DNA from: Stenopsyche tienmushanensis
Taxonomy: Eukaryota; Arthropoda; Insecta; Trichoptera; Stenopsychidae
Length of the DNA stretch: 64,000 nt
Direction: 5' to 3'
NCBI GenBank assembly: GCA_008973525.1
Contig: WACJ01000115.1
Location: 620,001 to 684,000 of the forward strand
The stretch's first letter is position 1. Each line of letters opens with the position of its first letter. The position numbers and the translations under genes were made by a program. Shown in pieces: positions 12,590-24,344 of this stretch. The notes below the pieces were generated by a model, which was given only the letters and a program-made list of their open reading frames with translations, had not been told where the DNA came from and did no database searches.

Positions 12590-13248
12590 ATTACGGAGGA
12601 ATACAAAAAATCTGAACCCTGTATCTATTATATTTCATATCGATATTCCCATTATTCGTCGTCACACGTTTTTGACTGATATTTGTGAAAAATTAAATAA
12701 TTTACATTTGATCGGTGAAAAAATTGTTAATTACATAGCGAAAATTCATCAGGTAGACACATCAAAAATTGAAGAATTTTTTTTAGATATACAAAATGAT
12801 ATTTAAACATAAAAAGTATCCTTTTTTGAAAAAAGTGCTTACAAAATGAAATCCTGTTTTGGTTCCACAAATTTGTGCGAATCTTTATTTATCACCATGA
12901 ACATAATACAATCAAAAACAAGATCTCGACTTGCCAATGACAACCTTGATAATTGTTTACGATTGGGACTATCACCTTACAGTCCTTGCTTTGGAAATCA
13001 AGTAAATGAAATGCAATGTCAAGGATCGCTTTAAATGTACTTTGTTTAAATTTAAATGTAATTTATATTAAATAATTTTGTAATAATGTAACAAATATAA
13101 AGCTGTTAAGAGAATAAAAGTAAATATATACTACTTTTTAATATTATATATGCAAATCTAGTTTTATACAAGTCTGGTCGCCCGCCCCTCTTCTCCTAAA
13201 TCTCAAGTGCGCCCATCACCCCAACAAGGCCAAGAACCCCTGGTATAA
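12590..13248 (+). mobile_element. hAT transposase C-terminal fragment and right end
   Basis: The frame 12846-13034 reads CFGSTNLCESLFITMNIIQS and NDNLDNCLRLGLSPYSPCF, the conserved C-terminus of GTF2IRD2/ZBED-type hAT transposases. Earlier frames (12650-12840) hold scraps of the preceding region. The element seems to end at about 13248, where the reverse complement reads CCAGGGGTTCTTGGCC, a hAT-style terminal repeat. The left end was not found. It is distinct from the CCCGGGAT hAT just before it. Confidence 0.65.
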
Positions 13249-13429
13249 CCGATATTTTTTTTAGTGTGATAAATCCAAAGCATCCATGGACCGCATGCCA
13301 CTGGTGCGTATGGCTTCACTAGACGTACTGCTGGGAGTCTGTTCTTCATCTTAGACCTTTGCTTGTTCAACGAAGAGTATTATTGACCCCAGGACGAGCT
13401 TTTTTTTATTAACATGGATAAAAACTTAC

Positions 13430-13569
13430 TGGTTGAGGCTGCGATCGGTGCTGGCTGCCTGGGTTGGCTGCTGGTCATGGCGCCGCTCCTTATGCACCAT
13501 GCCCATCAGCTTCAGCCACGGGCTGTTGGCCGCGTGGCTGCCCATGCCGCCGCTCTGCCACATCGTCAT
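13430..13569 (-). CDS. Probable first coding exon of an unidentified gene
   Basis: Reading the minus strand, an ATG at 13569-13567 with A at -3 opens 46 codons plus two bases: MTMWQSGGMGSHAANSPWLK, then LMGMVHKERRHDQQ and a QPTQAASTDRSLNQ-type end. It stops exactly at a consensus donor (CCA|GTAAGT, donor bases 13429-13424). An in-frame TAA lies ten codons upstream of the ATG, and no other ATG intervenes, which fixes the start. It is GC-rich relative to its surroundings, has no signal peptide and ends in phase 2. Further exons would lie at lower coordinates; I did not find one inside the window, so they may be far away. I do not recognise the family. Confidence 0.5.
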
Positions 13570-13904
13570 GATGCCGACTCTTCTTTTAGCGCTATTTTAA
13601 TCTCACAGGAGACATCACCACACTTTCACACACTGGCATTTTCCTTTTTTACTCATTCATCACTACCGTCACCGTCATCATTATCTACCGGATTCGATAT
13701 AATTATCACAAACTGCATGTCTTGCGCAGTCACTTTTTTACTATGGACTTAGGAACGGACATTTTTAAAACGATTTATCGATATCTTTTAAACGACACGG
13801 CAATAAACAGGGTAGATGATAAATTATATAATAGAAATAAATTTAGACCATAAAATATATTGTTGCAAAAATGATATAACAATTGACATAACTATTATTT
13901 ATAA

Positions 13905-15090
13905 AGCTTCCAAATAGGGACTCTGATTTCGCGATGATTTTCATTTCGCGAGAAATGAGAATTCTCGAATTTTATTTCTCAAATTTCTCGAGAATTCTCA
14001 AGAAATTCTGAAAAACAAAAATTGTGTATAAAAGAGAAAATATTATGAATATTATTATCTTAGTATGTAATTGAACCAAAACAACTGGAAATTACGTTAC
14101 TTCATATTGTTTTTGAAATAACCGTTTAAAAAACATGAATAAATATTGGTATAGTGGTTTAGATCCTGGACTCTTACTCTAAAGATTCGGGTTCAAATTT
14201 AGATTGTGGAGAGAAAATTTCACTGTACTAACAAATGTGGGAGATCGAAAATATGAATATTTCCAGTCGATTGTCTCGATCCAGGTCTACCCTGTTATCC
14301 TGGAATTAAAAAATTAAATACTATATAGATAGTATATCGAGATTCAATGTAGTAATGTTGATAAAAATTCCCATTATCACAACTTTACTACAACTCAGTG
14401 TAGTAAATACAACATTGTAAAGAAAAAGTTAAAACTACAAACAACCTATTCAACATCGTATTCTAAAAAATCTTTCGACGAATTGAAAACGCTATCGTCA
14501 GATAAACTTTATATTAAGGTCTTTCAACTTTCGGAGAAGGCATGAATATTTTAATGGCGGAATAAATAATTTTTTTCTTTAATTTCTTAAACATTTTTAT
14601 CATTTGGCAGAATGCATTTTGGCAGAAACGCACTCATATTTTATTTTATTTATATACGGGATTAAAGAACATCGTGTAATCAGTGGTTGCGGAGTGGTGT
14701 GACGAAGGAACACAGACGTCGAGTGGAATAGAGTGATTTATTTAAAATAACATCGATATACAATAAAGAATTAAAAAGAGAAATTTGCAATTGTTTGGTT
14801 GACGATAGAATTTATAGGTTTTAAATTTAAATAACAAAATTGATGTGACATCAACAATAAAAATAACAAAAGTCATATCTACAACCCTAATAAAACATCC
14901 AAACAGAATGCATTTTGGCAGAAACGCATTCATATGTGGTGCAGCATTTAAAAAATGGAAGCGTTTGAATTTGCATCAAAAATATTCGTACACATTTTAT
15001 TTTATATAATAAAAATTGATTTCTGAAATTTCTCGAGAAATCAGAAAATTTCCCAAGAAATGAGAATTCTCGATTTTGCATATTTTTCGA
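13905..15090. mobile_element. Element bounded by TTCTCGAGAA-rich inverted ends
   Basis: The left end (13935-14010) and the right end (15018-15080) both carry clustered palindromes such as TTTCTCGAGAATTCTC, and both include AGAAATGAGAATTCTCGA. A direct repeat GAATGCATTTTGGCAGAAACGCA occurs, in part, at about 14610 and 14908. Palindrome clusters near both ends resemble subterminal transposase-binding sites of hAT elements. No transposase frame was recognised, so it is probably non-autonomous. Confidence 0.45.
14145..14215 (+). repeat. Possible tRNA-derived SINE head
   Basis: TTGGTATAGTGGTTTAGA followed about 40 bases later by TTCGGGTTCAAATTT resembles the A and B boxes of a tRNA-type internal promoter. 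No acceptor stem closes it, so it is not a tRNA gene. It could be a SINE relic or chance. Confidence 0.25.
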
Positions 15091-16950
15091 TACTCGAAAA
15101 GAAACACTGCATTGATATAATTTTCAACCACCCGAAATCATCTTAATGCTGTATCATTGTCTGATGAGGTCATAATAAGGCGAAATAAAAATTACGTTAT
15201 AATTATAGCTTAGTATTTTCAGGTAGACATTCAAGGGTTTAAGTTTTGATACATGAGCTGGGAAATGCCAGAAAACATGTAATTGAGAATGAACGAATAT
15301 CGCAACTATTTTACAAAAATGAGCAAAAAATGCCAAACAAAGATCAAATAAAATGATTACATAATAATGTTGTTTTTTACTGCTTATTGGTCTGTGATTG
15401 AGCCATTTATGCCCAAAGAATACCCATATAAACTTATAATAATGCTAAGCTTAATATAATTATTTAAAATCACTTCGCAAATTTATAATATAAACTTCAT
15501 CCAAATAAACGAATTTGCAGATAATAAAATTACAGCTCGACGAAGATTCCATTTGGATTAGCATTAAAGACTATAGAGTAAGCCCAAACTGTTAATATCA
15601 TTCACACCAACAAATTTGCATAAAAATTAAATTTGATTCATTGCTACTGAAATAAAAAAAAACATATGCTTCAACTCTGATCATTATTAAATTAATTAGC
15701 GAATTTCGCGTTAATATAATTAAATCTCAATGGAAGAACAAGCCACTTCACACCGTTAAAATTCATTTTTATACACGAGTCCTATTTAGATTTTCTTCGA
15801 GTCTTTCTGGGTTCTTAAACGTCGGCTAATAAATAGAATAAATCAAATCTTTGGAACGAACCGTTTTTGACGGCAATGTAAAGAAAACCTGACCAATCAA
15901 TAAATTCTCTCCACTAACACGATTTTAGCTAACATGCAAGACCTTAACCGACTATAGCAGCTATTTGAACTTACCAACATCCATTGATATGGCTTAATAA
16001 AACCATAATGTGTTGATAATAATTGAGTATCGGATAATTAAAAAAAGTAACGCAATATTTGTCTGCATTCTGCAAAAATTTAACCGATTTTATTGATTTA
16101 TTCCAATGTATTATCTCTTAGTCAGTTGGTTTATTAAGAAATGTTTATATTCTAATTTCAGCCTTTTAATGCCTATAGATGCGTATAAATATTAATTTTG
16201 TATCAAATTACAAATCGTCCCTTAAATTTGCTTTCCAGAAGGATGAAAAGGAATTAGTTAACAATTTGAAATTATGCAAAATGATGAATGGGAATTATAT
16301 CGTCAACCACCATCCTTTGTCTTCCGATCGGAATGGGGGATGAGTGAAAGAATATAATTGTTCCCGAAAGTCAAATGAGTCGTCGAAATGAAAGTGTTTC
16401 AAAACTCTTCCTGTGAGGAAATTTATTTTACAAAGAAATATCGAATTACTTTCGAAGGGCTGGCGTAGTTTTACAAGATGGCTGACAAAAATAGGGCACA
16501 CAAACTATACAATTATAAAAGCCAGCCCAAGTATTATATATATATATATTTTAAGCTCCAATTTATTTTGAGAGACTTTTTAATGTATTTTTAAAAAATA
16601 TGTATTTTGAAAATATTCAATTTATTCTATATCGATATGAAGAATGACAAAGAGTATTCTAAAGCAATTTTCCATCTGTCGATAAGGTTGATCGCATAGG
16701 AAGTTTCACTAATGACATTTTTACGGGTGTTACCTGTTGATATTATAAGGGTCAGGATGTGAACTTGAACCTTTTTACACAATGAAGTCCTATGCAGATA
16801 ATAAATTCGATAAAATAATTCCCGTTAGGATGTATTTTTGTGCAGATATCTGATATTGTAAATGCTGATTCTATAATAAATTTGTAATCATCTTTTAAGC
16901 CTATTTTCTTGATATATCCATTTCCATATAATAAAGTAAAATAAAGAGAA
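15091..16950. other. AT-rich intergenic sequence
   Basis: Short open frames (15154-15336, 16295-16501 on the minus strand) show no recognisable domain. A short (TA)n tract lies at about 16533-16551. No feature could be supported. Confidence 0.4.
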
Positions 16951-16955
16951 TCGAA

Positions 16956-17874
16956 TTAAGGCGTCTTCTCACTTTAGGCGCCTCAAAAATAGGCTATTTT
17001 CGGGATTTTTTTTCGAGGATTTTCGCTAAAAATTATGGAATAAAATGGATCTTATGTAATAAACACATCTTTTAAGTACATGAAAAAAAAATTTTTTATA
17101 TTTTTGAACAATTATTATAATAAAACAGTAGCATCGAAAAACCCGTGTAGAAATGTTATGCTCGTGGCTTGTTGATGGTATCTCCGAGATGGGTCGTTTG
17201 AAACAAAAAAATAAAACAGTTTTAGATTCAGTATATCAGTGGCTATAGCGCATATCATCAGATTTTTGATATTCGCGAAAATAACAAAATGGTGCACGTT
17301 TTTCAAAAAAGTAAAAAAAAAAACGCGTTTTTTTTGCAGTTTTTTGTAAAAAAAAATTACTTAAAATCAAAATTTCAAAAATCAGATGATATGCGCTATA
17401 GCCATAACTATGAAGAATATGTCATTCAAATTTCATGACAATCGGCCGGATAGTTTCCGAAATTTCATCAACAAGCCACCGAAAAACCTTGTTTTGAGAT
17501 AAACGCGTTTAAAGTTTTGGTTGCAGAAAAATTGCCCAGACACAGCTGTTGAAACACTCGTTGTTATTTTGGGTATTTCCTCCGAAGATCTTCATAAATC
17601 GGTTTCAAAACCTTGTGAACATCCTCAGCTAGAGCAGGAGGATGCTTAAAAGTTTCTATCTGATTGTTTTTCACCACTTTCTTGTACTTGCACCATGAGT
17701 CTGAACAATACGTATGCAGCCGGGTGCTCACCTAACGGTCGCCCAAAAATGTAGTTAGACTCGTCCGATCTTTATGAAATTTCGATATAACATTTTTGAA
17801 GATATGTACTTTAAAAATTTAAAATAAAATAAAAATCGATTTTTTTAAATTTGTAAAGTGAGAAGACGCCTTAA
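16956..17874 (-). mobile_element. TTAA-flanked 0.9-kb foldback element, copy 2 (inverted)
   Basis: Same element as 5602-6512 in reverse orientation. It starts TTAAGGCGTCTTCTCACTTT and ends AAAGTGAGAAGACGCCTTAA, with both ends matching almost perfectly. The inner arms at about 17228-17270 and 17380-17410 (TATGCGCTATAGCC and its inverse) could form a hairpin around AACGCGTTTTTTT. The close similarity of the copies suggests fairly recent activity. Confidence 0.87.
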
Positions 17875-17879
17875 TTTTT

Positions 17880-19200
17880 GTTTTCTGGAAAAAAAATGTG
17901 CTGGACTAGACTAAAGTTTTAGTAAGAAATATAAGAAAAAATCCATATTCAAAGGCAAGTTTATGAACTCTCGTTATTGAAGTTCTATTGAAGCATACGT
18001 GGAGAAATTTTCTGCCAATACAGTGATTTTTAGAAAACTCAAATATACATATATCCAATCGATCGATTCAAATAAGTGCTGTCTCAATTCAGCGACAAAA
18101 TGCTCATCGAATCACTATTGCTTGGTTTTCATCTAAATTTAAAGCTCAAATCGATTAAATTTAAATCCATAACCGTTTAAGGATGTTCGCAGATTGACAA
18201 TAGCTGACGAACCACACTTTGATATGCAATGGAATGCTTAACAGTGGCAATCTGACTTCGTTGTTTTGTAGGTGGCTATTTTTCTGAGCATATTTTTATT
18301 TTCCCAAAAACAAATCTCACGCCTTTGTCACGCGAGCGCCTTTTCCCGAATCGATTTCGTTATGATATTTAATCGCTTTTACTATTCCTTTGAATATATC
18401 GTGTATAATTAAAACAAATATATTTTTGAAGCCGCACAAATCTATATCCTTCCATTTGTGGATGTTCGTTGGGTTGAGCCATCTAAAATAAATCATTTGA
18501 CGAATTTTTTTGAACGATGAAGTTCTAGCGATTTATTTGATGTTTTTTTCGTACTTTTAACGTTACACTTATAATTTTATTATTCACTTGAAAATCTATG
18601 TAAAATCACTTGATTTTTATTTTTTGTAACGGATGCTCTAATTTATGTAAGAAGTGTTAATGAAGCTAAAAATTAAAATAAAATAATATTTAATATTAAG
18701 ATATTTGTTATTTTTTCGGTTTAAGAATAAATATGATTTTTTTAATATATTTTTCATATTAACCAAAGTATGAGTGCTTTAAAATATTTGCTTATTTTTA
18801 AATGATTTCCCAGAATATATTAAATCAAGAAGCACTGCATGTTTGGTAGCACACAAATTTGCTACTCTTTATGAAAAATGACACACTTTAATTCTATATT
18901 AAAACTATTATATATTATCTGTTTGATTTTATGCATGTTTTATGTTTGGGTCGTTACAGAACTATTTTTTTCTTATTAAAATAATTTTGATCATTTTTTT
19001 TATTGTTAATCAAAATATTTGCATTTTTTTTTTAGACAAATATTATCTTTTTCATAGATTTTCTTAAGCATAAGTTTTACATCCAAAATTATAAAACATG
19101 TCTTCTCCTACCGATTAATCCGTGCCTCGTTTGATTTATGTTTTAATTGCCATTTTTAAGTAATATTTTTATATAGAGAGACATTTTCTTAAAAAGAAGT
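17880..19200. other. AT-rich intergenic sequence
   Basis: No open frame or repeat with support. Base composition becomes extremely AT-rich between 18600 and 19200, immediately before the GC-rich island. Confidence 0.4.
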
Positions 19201-19221
19201 TTCTATTATTGAAAGTTATGT

Positions 19222-19480
19222 TTAAAGCTGGGTACCGGAAATGGTGCGGCTGTAGTTTGCGTGGTGAATGTGCAGATGGCGCGTCGATCGCGAGTGTTTA
19301 CTAACAGCCGCGCCGTTTAAGGCGTCGCGGCGCAGAACGCGGTGCCCCGGCGGCTGCCGACGCACTGAAGAGCGCGCGGAGCCTCCCCTCCAGGTGAGCG
19401 TGCGCCCCTGCACAGCCACAACCCCCACCCCGGCAAATCCACCCGAAACTTATCCATACACACCCTACAGGTAGTCCTAA
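19222..19480 (+). promoter_or_regulatory. GC/CpG-rich island with strong 5' splice site: candidate non-coding first exon
   Basis: About 200 bp of GC-rich, CpG-dense DNA sits in very AT-rich surroundings. It includes GCGCGGAGCCTCCCCTCCAG followed directly by GTGAGC, a strong donor (G|GTGAGC at about 19393). Such patches often mark promoters and 5' UTR exons in AT-rich insect genomes. The frames open here on both strands (19268-19474 +, 19222-19428 -, 19301-19495 -) have no recognisable protein. It could belong to the transporter gene 8.4 kb downstream or to another + strand gene. Confidence 0.35.
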
Positions 19481-19649
19481 GAGCCTATGAAACATCTATC
19501 AGGTTTTCTTAATTGACAATTTCCAGCGAATCCTGAAAATCCAAATTCTAAAAAAAAATAGAAATACAACCCAAAAAAAAGAAAAGCTTAAGCTTAAGTC
19601 TTCTTGGAAAAAAAATGTGAATGAACTGGAATTTTTTTTACGGTATTTA

Positions 19650-19690
19650 TTAACCCTTCTGTCAATAAGATGGTCTGGCCGGACCATTTC
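19650..19690 (+). repeat. piggyBac-like terminus fragment
   Basis: TTAACCCTTCTGTCAATAAG and then GGTCTGGCCGGACCA resemble the TTAA-starting end of the piggyBac-like element at 29356. No opposite end was recognised nearby. Confidence 0.35.
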
Positions 19691-20256
19691 ACTTTTGCGA
19701 TAATTTTTTCAGCTATGGATAGATCTTATCAAATTTTCCTGACTTTTATCATTGAAGAGTTTTACAGAATTTAAAGTTTAAAAAAATGTTTCAAGATCCT
19801 TGTGTTTCGAGAAAAAAAGATATTTCTATTTATACACCTAGAGTCAATGATTTTTTTTCATAGACTTTGTATAAGAAATCACATTTTTTTTTCTTGTTTC
19901 GTAAGGATTTTACATCACATTTCTCATGTCGATCTGTATTTTTACCTCTGTAGTAAGAAATCATTTCGCATCATATGCTTGGAAAAACTTATACACTCGG
20001 GCCTCGTATAACACGGCTATACGGTTCCGCAAAAACGTCTTGTAATACAAATCCGTGTTATATAAGGTTTGAAGTTCATAAAAAAATTCATAAAAAGTTC
20101 ATAAAAAGTTTATATAAGTATGTATTTTATTTTTTTAAATACAGGCGGACCTTAACTTTCTCACAATTTGCTATTTCGCACATTTTTGAAAAATCGTTTT
20201 TCAAAAAATTGCATCCAGTCATTTGGAAATCTAATGAAAAAGTCTGGGCTACTGCT

Positions 20257-20770
20257 TTAACCTTTTCGTTAGTGAGCAAATTTAAAATCGATGAAGTCGT
20301 TGTTGTCATAATCGCTTTACACCGATTACTTTCTGTCAGCTCCTAATCAGCGTAAGACAATCTTTAATTCGAGGCAGAGTCAATTGTAAATGAACACTTG
20401 ATAGTGAATACAAGACCACGTCATTTCTTTACATAAACAATGCACCAAAAATCGATTCATTTGCTCCTCCTTTAGAAGGAAATGATAATTGAACAAAGAC
20501 TCATTCAACACGCAGCGAAGAACGGCAAGCAGTTAAATAAACAAACACTCTCGATAACACACAACATTCGGTCATTTCTTTGCGTAAACAAATAACACAC
20601 TTGAAATCGAAATCATTATAAGTCGATAAATTTGGGCTTAACGATCTATACAATCATGCGATGCATATGAAGAAGCTCTCTGTCTCAGTCTCCCGAACTG
20701 CGCTAAGTTCTCTCTGTCTCTGTCCGCCTCGGAGCTTCAATGCACAAGAGTGCTCTTTCTGAATAGTGAA
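20257..20770 (+). repeat. TTAACC repeat family, long variant nested in the Tigger element
   Basis: It starts TTAACCTTTTCGTTAGTGAG and matches 47468-47975 along its length, including AATCGATGAAGTCGTTG, CTGTCAGCTCCTAATCAGCG, AACACTCTCGATAACACACA and TCTCAGTCTCCCGAACTGCG. The long variant differs from the short copies in its first 250 bases. It lies between the Tigger left end and the remaining transposase, so it inserted after the Tigger arrived. Confidence 0.8.
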
Positions 20771-21046
20771 GGTCAAAACGGATATTTCCGTAAGTACTCC
20801 CATACAGGTTAATAGTTAAAGATTGGTTCACTTCACATTTCGTACCAGCAGTAAAACATAATTGTGAAATCAATAATTTACCATTTAAAGCATTATTAAT
20901 CTTAGATAATGCTCCAGGACACCCAAAATCTCTACAAAATTGATACCCAGAAATCAATGTTGTGGACCAAACGGTGATAGCTACGTTTAAACCATATTAT
21001 ATGCGATTGATAATGAATCAGACTATCAAGGCAACTGACATGGAAG

Positions 21047-21535
21047 GTGGGTCCACACAAAGATTTCTGGAAGAATTATAGCATATGGAACGCAATAAAC
21101 AATATTGGAGACGCATGGGCTGAAATAAAAGAGTCAACAATGAAAGATTCATGGAAGCAACTATGCCCACAAATGATGAGTGATTTCATAAATTTTGATG
21201 AAACTCCAGAAACCATCAAACTTGAAATAGTTCACCTAATGAACGAACTAAACCTAGATGTTAAAAGTGAAGATGTTAATGAGATGATTGAATCTCATTC
21301 TGAACCCTTGAGTAATGAATTTCTAATGGACCGACAAGAGAACGAAAATGGAATACAAATTGAAAGCGAGGAAGAAGAACCAGAAGAAATCATCAAGACC
21401 TTAACAATAAAAACCATGAACGAAGCTTTTACACATTTCGAGACATATTTGAATATCATGGAAGAACGCATATCTCAAGTGCGTAGGGCGATCCATAATA
21501 GTACTGCATGTTACAGAACTCTCTATGAAGAATAA
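21047..21535 (+). pseudogene. Tigger transposase C-terminal open frame
   Basis: A 162-codon open frame, the longest continuous frame in the window. It contains DFWKNYSIWNAINNIGDAW (about residues 6-24), then an acidic middle with SEEEEPEE, and a helical end. This matches the C-terminal tail of Tigger1-like transposases. The DDE catalytic core lies upstream in another frame, so the product is not a transposase. Domestication cannot be excluded but nothing favours it. Confidence 0.7.
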
Positions 21536-21714
21536 AAAGATAGTAAAATACAACTAACTCTTGACAAGTTCATTAAGAGAATATAATTTTTATTTAGTAT
21601 GTACTTAGTTAGTTATTTACAATTTTTGATGCTTTATTTTACATCCCTTTACTTCTGAACATTTAACATTTTCAGGGACCAATCATGTGCGAAAGTTGAG
21701 GTCCGCCTGTAAAT

Positions 21715-24340
21715 ACATATAAATTTACGAAATTAATTAAAAAAATCTTTAATAGCATCTAATATACCATTCTTTCATTATCGCTATCAGTTGTAATTCT
21801 GTTTTTTCTTTTTCGAGTTGTGGGTTTCCATCATCAGAGATCTCTATAGATTATTTCTAGTTTTAGCCTTCAGAAATTCAGTAGTAAACGATTGTCTGCT
21901 TTTAGCGAATAAATATTTACTAATTTAATTATAAGATACCAAAATCTGTTATAATTCTCTCTTGAATTTTAAACTTCTTTCCATTATAGCAGTGCTCCGC
22001 AACTGATGTTGAGCCACGTTGAGACTTCCTTTATTTTTTCCCATCCCAAAGATTATGTTTGTAATAGAGGCTAAACAGGGGATTTAAAGGTAACCTGAAT
22101 ACGTTTTCAATGTGTTGCTATCGTCACCAAATTGATCCAGGTATGAATTGAAATGATGACGTTTGTGTCAATTTACCTCTAGGCATAGCCCACCGAAGAT
22201 CGAACACTTGGTAAGTACACAACAAATCGAAGGTTGCTGTGCTTTGTTTACCTGAGCAACCACCAGACCAATATGCGCCAACATGGTGCATCCGTTAAAC
22301 GTCACACAAAACAAAATCCGCACACGAATAATGCCTGTTCTAATGTAATCATGTTCTCGAATACACGCCCAATAACTCACCAAAATTTTATTGCTCTCGA
22401 ACGAGCGGTAAAGGAATGTATCTGGAACAAGCATCACGCTGCACGACGACACATATTAATTTTTATATAAAGAGATTTCCAACCGAATGACGTCGGTTTT
22501 TTGAACCCTTGTATACAAAATTAGCAACATGAAAAGAACCGTTCGAATTGAAATCAAACTTAAACTGATTCTAGCATATTGTTTCTCATTTTTGTAACTT
22601 CATATTTTAAACATTAATTAGAACAGTCCCGGAAATGAAAATCTTATTATGTCCAATGCAATTAGTATCTTTTCGAGCAGAATTCATATCTGCAGCTCTT
22701 GAAAGTTGGCATAATATATATTCCAGGCAAATACAACCTACCGGGTGGCTATATACAAATTGCATTATACTTGGGCGCTGATGGTCGTTAAAACCCATTC
22801 ACACTAAAAGGCGTTACAATGTGCAGTAAAAGAGGAGAAATGTTCAACACTTTATGTCTGGGCTATAAAATTATGGGCCGCTAGCAAAGAAACTCAAATA
22901 TGCCGGACTACGTTATTCTTAAGCAAAAAATTTACGATCCGACCCATCGATATAATTTATTTTCTTCTCTGATCATAATGGCTCAAAATATTTTTTTGTT
23001 GTGCAGATCATAAAAAATATGACATTTATTATTATAAAGAATACATTAAAATATTAGGTGATTCTGCAGTATAATCTAATTTAACACTATAATAGCCGAT
23101 GACACGGCATGTTTGTTATTATCACAGCCGATTCATCGATCACAAACGATGATAAAACTGTTTTTTTAACAAAATCGCAAACGCATTACAAATAATGAAT
23201 TGAAAAATAATGCTACAATACAGAAAGACCTCATTTAACGCCTGGAAATGCGTTTCTAGACGATAAAGTGCTTAATGCTTAATGTAAAGACCCGTTTTCT
23301 TATAGATTTTCTTTCAAAAGTGAGAATGAGGAAAATCAGTTTTAAGGTCGACTTTGAAAGACAAGGGCTCAGCCGATACAACAGCTGTAGTAAAGGACCC
23401 CGTTACGAATCCTTTAGACAAGTGGTAGTCAACCTGTTTCCTATCACTAGTAAGCTTTCAAGCTTACATGTTGAGCGCTAGGGGTTTATGAATGTAGTTA
23501 CATCTATGAAAGTTGATGTAGCTCCAAAAGATACTTAATGACTCAGTAGCCACTTCACGTATCAATTAAGACGTGAAAATATTAGGGTGTCCCATTAGTT
23601 TCTTTCGTTTTCATATTAAGAAAAAAGTAAACAATAATTTATATTACATCAAAATTTATTGAATAATATATGATCCATTCTGTTCTATTACCTTTCTTCA
23701 TCTCTCCGGAAGCCTCATAATCAGCCTTCTTGCCAAAATTTCCCAGGTTTGTTGGCAAAATATTCATCAAGGTACATTTTCTGAATTAACCACTTTAAAT
23801 CACTCAAACAATTGCAATGTAAATTTGCTGGTTATTTTTAAAAAACGTAAATATATCTTGAATTGAACCCATTGGAATGATTGTATCTTCTTTCAAATCA
23901 TAAAAATTAATATACTATAAGATATAAATCGACACAAGCTGCTTAAACTTAAAATTTGGGGTTGCGTCCCTTCTTAATTACAATTAATATTAATCATGAA
24001 ATAGAAATGTTCTAATTACATTTCTTATTGAGTATTGAGAAAAATAGGAAATCAGAAATCCTGTTTTTTTCTAAAGCTTAATTTCAAGCAATATATTGCA
24101 TCACCACCAAATAAGTGTGACCTAAATAAATGGAGAATTGCGTCATATGCAATTTAGTGCAGTCTGCGCTTAAATAAACGTGAATAGTACCATATATTTT
24201 CTAGATATATTATTTTAAATCAATAAATATATTTATACAATTAATTTGCAATTTCAGATTAAAGATTGCCACTACAACTTAAATATATAATCGCATAAAT
24301 TCAAATTAATAACACCCATTTAAAAATAATTATAAAACTT
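21715..24340. other. Intergenic sequence with unrecognised repeats
   Basis: Overlapping frames on both strands at 22168-22470 have no known domain. At 23586 the sequence GGTGTCCCATTAGTTTCTTT resembles a mariner end, with no transposase nearby. No gene could be supported. Confidence 0.35.
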
Positions 24341-24344
24341 AAAA

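Larger units (their letters stand above)
20142..21709 (+). mobile_element. Tigger-like transposon with both terminal inverted repeats
   Basis: Left end CAGGCGGACCTTAACTTTC and right end (reverse complement) CAGGCGGACCTCAACTTTCG, each flanked by TA, the pogo/Tigger target. Inside, a frame at about 20885-21040 contains ALLILDNAPGHP, the second catalytic block, and then IATFKPYYMRLIMNQ. After a frameshift, 21047-21535 gives KDFWKNYSIWNAINNIGDAW and an acidic C-terminus. The 5' half of the transposase is missing, replaced by the TTAACC repeat at 20257-20770. The element is broken by deletion, insertion and frameshift. Confidence 0.85.

Noticed and set aside
14145..14215. Functional tRNA gene
   Set aside because: A- and B-box-like sequences are present but no acceptor stem or anticodon arm forms.
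20257..20770. Solo LTR of a retrotransposon
   Set aside because: The family starts and ends at TTAACC/GGTTAA, not TG/CA, with no primer-binding site, no gag/pol nearby and no 4-6 bp target duplication visible.
22168..22470. 94-codon minus frame and 78-codon plus frame
   Set aside because: They overlap on opposite strands, have no recognisable motif and no splice support.
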